Assembly (NCBI GenBank): GCA_030671165.1
Contig: DAOVAG010000028.1
Coordinates: 1-8,334 of the forward strand
Reading direction: 5' to 3'
Length of the DNA stretch: 8,334 nt
Source of the DNA: Candidatus Bathyarchaeota archaeon
GTDB taxonomy: Archaea; Thermoproteota; Bathyarchaeia; RBG-16-48-13; GCA-020355125
Both the position numbers and the translations under genes were made by a program. Under the pieces are notes generated by a model. It was not told the DNA's origin. It searched no databases and saw only the letters and a list, made by a program, of their open reading frames with translations. How positions within the stretch are numbered: the stretch's first letter is position 1; each line of letters starts with the position of its first letter. Positions 5,453 through 8,334 of the stretch are shown here, piece after piece.

Positions 5453-6460
5453 ATGGGAGTTGAACGAATATTGCCAAAAGCAAGTGGAATAGGGGAACGA
5501 AAAATAATTGAACTATTGATTCAAAATTTTAATCAAATGCCTGAGATGGTGATTCCGTTTGGAGATGATGTCAGTGCAGTATCCATTGATAAGACGCAGT
5601 TAGCTATTTTGAAGACGGATATGCTCGTAGGAAAGACGGACATCCCACCAGGTATGACTCTTTGGCAAGCAGCAAGAAAAGCGGTTATTATGACTATAAG
5701 TGATCTTGCATCAAAAGGGGTTAAACCGATAGCTCTACTTATTGCACTTGGACTTCCCCGAGAAACTTCAAGAGTAAATATTGAGGAAATTGCTAAAGGT
5801 CTAAACGCAGGAGCACAGGAGTATGATGTTTATATAATCGGGGGGGATACAGGGGAAACATCTGATCTTATCATTTGCTGCGTTGCCTTTGGTATAACTG
5901 TAAAGAATAAATTGATAACACGGAGTGGTGCAAAGGTAGGTGATATCTTGGCAGTAACGGGTTTTTTTGGCAAGACGGGGGCTGGATTGAAAATACTTAT
6001 TGATGGATTGAAAGTACCTCCAAAGATTAGAAAGGAGTTACTTAAAGCTGTCTACTTACCTAAAGCTCATCTTAAGGAGGGTTTAATCTTAGCCAATTTA
6101 GGAGGGGTATCAGCTTCAATAGATTCAAGCGATGGATTAGCAATTAGCCTACATGAACTTAGAAAAATGTCGAACGTCGGTTTCACATTAACGAAGTTAC
6201 CAATATCTCCAGAGACATTCGAGTTTGCTAAACTTTATGGATTAAAACCGGAGGAATTGGCTCTCTATAGCGGAGAGGAGTATGAACTTGTCCTGACAAT
6301 AACACCTAAGAAGTGGAAAAGTGCCAAGAGCATCGTCGAGGAGATGGGTGGTACTCTAATAGCGATTGGAAAAGCAACTGAAAATAAAGAAATATGTTTC
6401 CAGAAAGAGGCGGTGTATAGTGAGATCCTCTATAAAGGTTGGGAACACTTTAGAAGCTGA
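5453..6460 (+). CDS. thiL: Thiamine-monophosphate kinase
   Basis: It phosphorylates thiamine monophosphate to thiamine diphosphate with ATP, the last step of thiamine cofactor synthesis, in the cytosol. It belongs to the PurM/SelD-like ATP-binding superfamily. Numbered from the Met at 5453 (335 residues), the sequence shows the metal/nucleotide motif FGDD (36-39), KTDMLV (54-59), ISDLASKGVKP (82-92), the ThiL signature GGDT (130-133), TGFFGKTGAGL (169-179), DSSDGL (224-229) and SGEEYEL (273-279, GGEDYEL in bacteria). An in-frame ATG at 5432 would add MSVILLF, which looks unrelated to the family and lies before the predicted transcription start, so I prefer 5453. Neither start has a ribosome-binding site, which fits a short-leader or leaderless message. 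It is monocistronic by context: the tRNA is upstream and the next gene is convergent. No thiamine biosynthesis neighbour is present. Confidence 0.92.
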   Translation: MGVERILPKASGIGERKIIELLIQNFNQMPEMVIPFGDDVSAVSIDKTQLAILKTDMLVGKTDIPPGMTLWQAARKAVIMTISDLASKGVKPIALLIALGLPRETSRVNIEEIAKGLNAGAQEYDVYIIGGDTGETSDLIICCVAFGITVKNKLITRSGAKVGDILAVTGFFGKTGAGLKILIDGLKVPPKIRKELLKAVYLPKAHLKEGLILANLGGVSASIDSSDGLAISLHELRKMSNVGFTLTKLPISPETFEFAKLYGLKPEELALYSGEEYELVLTITPKKWKSAKSIVEEMGGTLIAIGKATENKEICFQKEAVYSEILYKGWEHFRS

Positions 6461-6470
6461 TATCAGATTA

Positions 6471-6521
6471 ATTCCAATAATATTCTACATTGGAATCGTT
6501 AGAAGACATTATTTCTTAACG
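6471..6521 (+). terminator. Tandem hairpins downstream of thiL
   Basis: Two adjacent stems begin 10 bp after the thiL stop codon. ATTCCAAT (6471-6478) pairs perfectly with ATTGGAAT (6489-6496) across 10 nt. Immediately after, CGTTAGAA (6497-6504) pairs with TTCTTAACG (6513-6521) with one bulged T. Neither has a proper T-run behind it, so they may stabilise the mRNA end or mark a 3' boundary rather than act as classic terminators. Confidence 0.4.
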
Positions 6522-6689
6522 ACAGCATAATATTGATGCTACTTAAAAAACGAAGAATTATAATATTATTGTATGAAGCAATTATGTTTCTAGAAAAGAA
6601 TGATCATGTTATTAGGTGAAGATAACCCAGAGATGTTTTTCCTAGTTTCACGAAATATTAACTAAAAGTTATACATATAGAAGATTTAC

Positions 6690-6707
6690 TAGAATGTTTT
6701 CATTCTA
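6690..6707. repeat. Perfect 7-bp hairpin with TTTT loop
   Basis: TAGAATG (6690-6696) and CATTCTA (6701-6707) flank a four-T loop. It stands in the middle of the convergent spacer, 195 bp beyond the topoisomerase stop, and can fold in transcripts of either strand. It could be a bidirectional end signal; no function is shown. Confidence 0.35.
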
Positions 6708-6901
6708 CATCAATTAATAAAAAGTCTAACACATCTAAAACAATCAGTCATATAAAGAATTCACAGATAAAAAGAATAGACTTGTCAAAAAAGAATAAAA
6801 GGACGACATAAACGTAAAATGCAGCATCAAAAAGTAAAGTCTTAGTCAAGTCAATAAGCACAACATTAAATATAAAATAGAGAGTGTTCATCGAATCAAG
6901 A

Positions 6902-8334
6902 TCAAGAAGTGGAATCAGATTCAACCCAACTAAATTTTTTTTGAAGATTTTTTGAGTAATACTTCTTCCAATCAAAATCATGTTTTCTTCCCCAATGATA
7001 AAAGATTCGTGGATCGATGTAACTCTTCAGTGATGTAGTAAGATTGTAGTCACGTGTCTCCTTTTGAAGGTTTATTCTATATTTCTGCTTATCAATTGCA
7101 ACTTTATCACGTTGCTTCCGATCATCTAATCTCTGATTTAACTTTTTCATCTTTTCAGTATGTTGAATCTTATAATTTTTAAGACGACGCTTCTGTTGCA
7201 TTATGGTTTTACGTTTTTGACTAATACGTTTTTCCAAACTATGAACAACTTTACCTTGTTGCTTCTTTTTAATAAGTAGCTGTTTATATTCTAATAATTT
7301 CTCATTCATTACTTTCAAATTTGCTTCCTTCTTACAGAGTTTCTCTTCATAAAGCATTTTTCGAAGTTTAATTTTCGTCTGAATCTGATATTGGAACCTC
7401 TTAGCGCGATTCCTTAAAATTTTGAGACGTTTTTTCTTTTTTTCTAAAGATGATTTCCATGTTCTAGGAATCGAGCGACGATGATTACAGATTTTAGCTG
7501 CTTCTATATTTGCAATCCTAGCCGTATATTTTTTAATGTATTGAGGGTCCGTGGATTTAATAAGGGTCTTTTCAAGCTTAGCTCTAACAGCATTAGATGC
7601 GTAAAATGTACGAAAAACTTTTGCTGAGAGGCCAGTCATGATTTCGTTAAGAAATTCATTCACATGTTTTGAACTGATACCATCAAAAAGAGTGTTTTGA
7701 GCGCCCGCTACAAAATCTTTAAGATTATTTATAACATTCGCGGGTAATTTAGCTTTAAAACGATAAGGTATAGAATCCTTTCCAAGGAAGTTGAAAGTAA
7801 CAGTACCATCACTATTAAAAGTTATGTGTTCGGATCGTAAGGTTGAAGCACCCACCGTGTCTGCTTCATCGGAATCCTTCTCATCTCCAACTCTGATTTT
7901 CAGGTGATAGATAAGAAAGCAAACTGTCGCGATTTTTCTCCGCTTTACATTCTCTGCATTAAGATTCTTTATGATGTACCTTTGAACTTTTCTAATATTT
8001 TTGTGAAGTTCATTCGCTTTATTGAATTTTTCAATATCGTTCTTCTGTTTGAGGGCACTAGATTCTGAAAGCCAAACATATTTAATTTTATCAGTGAGTT
8101 TATCGCGCCATCGTGCAATCCACATGGAGTTAAATTGCCAAACAATTCCCTTCCAATGACCTTGAGGTATAGGAATGTTGGGTGACAAATTAAGTTCAAT
8201 ATCTTCTTCGCGGGGGCCCTCTTTCCAATGTCCCCTTAAGGGGTGCTTTCCACGACCTATAAAAATGGAACTGGGTTCTACGGTATAGTTAGCAATTTCC
8301 ATCTTGTCACCGTCAACTTGAGCGTATCCATAAT
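6902..8334 (-). CDS. DNA topoisomerase IB, eukaryotic type (5' end beyond window)
   Basis: It relaxes DNA supercoils of both signs by transient single-strand nicking through a 3'-phosphotyrosine. The frame is open to the window edge. Residues before the in-frame Met at 8302 (YGYAQVDGDK) align with the human TOP1 segment YGFCIMDNHK, so this Met is internal and the N-terminal part of the core is missing. Numbered from that Met, the five catalytic residues correspond to human Arg488, Lys532, Arg590, His632 and Tyr723: Arg137 (KIRVGDEK), Lys175 (FLGKDS), Arg231 (KVFRT), His274 (CNHRR) and Tyr428 (SYIDPR). GRGKHP (16-21) matches human GRGNHP. Between His274 and Tyr428 lies a very basic, probably coiled-coil linker (about 283-415). 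His to Tyr spans 154 residues, against 91 in human TOP1. Ser427 stands where human has Asn722. The C-terminal domain ends DFDWKKYYSKNLQKKFSWV, close to the eukaryotic end. Convergent with thiL. Confidence 0.95.
   Translation of the reverse strand, partial: YGYAQVDGDKMEIANYTVEPSSIFIGRGKHPLRGHWKEGPREEDIELNLSPNIPIPQGHWKGIVWQFNSMWIARWRDKLTDKIKYVWLSESSALKQKNDIEKFNKANELHKNIRKVQRYIIKNLNAENVKRRKIATVCFLIYHLKIRVGDEKDSDEADTVGASTLRSEHITFNSDGTVTFNFLGKDSIPYRFKAKLPANVINNLKDFVAGAQNTLFDGISSKHVNEFLNEIMTGLSAKVFRTFYASNAVRAKLEKTLIKSTDPQYIKKYTARIANIEAAKICNHRRSIPRTWKSSLEKKKKRLKILRNRAKRFQYQIQTKIKLRKMLYEEKLCKKEANLKVMNEKLLEYKQLLIKKKQQGKVVHSLEKRISQKRKTIMQQKRRLKNYKIQHTEKMKKLNQRLDDRKQRDKVAIDKQKYRINLQKETRDYNLTTSLKSYIDPRIFYHWGRKHDFDWKKYYSKNLQKKFSWVESDSTS

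Larger units (their letters stand above)
6461..6901. other. Convergent spacer between thiL and topoisomerase IB
   Basis: These 441 AT-rich bases separate two genes that read towards each other. No supported gene is seen. Besides the hairpins listed separately, A-runs on the + strand at 6719-6723, 6769-6773 and 6787-6792 give T-runs in the topoisomerase transcript that could terminate it. A hydrophobic 47-codon frame on the minus strand (6748-6891) begins 10 bp after the topoisomerase stop, but it lacks a ribosome-binding site and looks like translated AT-rich DNA. Confidence 0.5.

Noticed and set aside
6748..6981. Hydrophobic minus-strand frame overlapping the topoisomerase 3' end
   Set aside because: The first part overlaps conserved TopIB codons. 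The remainder (47 codons from 6891) is Phe/Ile/Leu-rich, as expected from AT-rich DNA, and has no ribosome-binding site. A small membrane protein cannot be fully excluded.
1..8334. CRISPR array, insertion sequence or phage genes
   Set aside because: No regularly spaced direct repeats, transposase, integrase or phage-like proteins are seen; the only transposon-like hint is the 73-253 inverted repeat.

Overview
This AT-rich window looks like part of an archaeal chromosome, most likely from the TACK/Asgard side of the tree. Four things point there: a geranylgeranyl-reductase-family flavoprotein, a DUF2070 membrane protein (essentially an archaeal family), a serine tRNA carrying two introns of the bulge-helix-bulge (BHB) type, and a eukaryotic-type DNA topoisomerase IB. 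Within archaea, TopIB is best known from Thaumarchaeota/Aigarchaeota and has been reported from some related lineages. A precise phylum cannot be fixed from this window. The BRE/TATA promoter before thiL is also archaeal in style. Spacers are long and AT-rich (up to about 440 bp), and no mobile-element gene or CRISPR array is seen.

Layout. 1-294: spacer holding a perfect 18-bp inverted repeat whose arms are 145 bp apart; the right arm lies just before gene 1. 295-1455 (+): GGR-family FAD oxidoreductase. 1535-2593 (+): multi-pass flippase-like protein (UPF0104/LPG-synthase TM family). 2858-4684 (+): DUF2070 membrane protein with a large soluble domain rich in conserved-looking His/Asp motifs. 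4685-5115: non-coding spacer with small repeats. 5116-5238 (+): tRNA-Ser(CGA), interrupted in the acceptor stem (3/4) and the anticodon loop (32/33). 5239-5452: dyad symmetries and a strong BRE/TATA element. 5453-6460 (+): thiL, thiamine-monophosphate kinase. 6461-6901: convergent spacer with hairpins. 6902-8334 (-): DNA topoisomerase IB, whose N-terminus lies beyond the right edge.

The first three genes share a strand and a membrane/lipid theme: isoprenoid saturation, a putative lipid flippase-like protein and an uncharacterised membrane-anchored probable hydrolase. The gaps of 79 and 264 bp make one operon uncertain. thiL and topIB are convergent and unrelated in function. The most notable items are the doubly interrupted tRNA, whose 5' acceptor strand is rebuilt only by splicing, the TopIB with an enlarged basic coiled-coil linker and a Ser next to its catalytic Tyr, and the metal-site-like motifs of the DUF2070 protein. 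All homology statements are from recognition of motifs, not from database searches.
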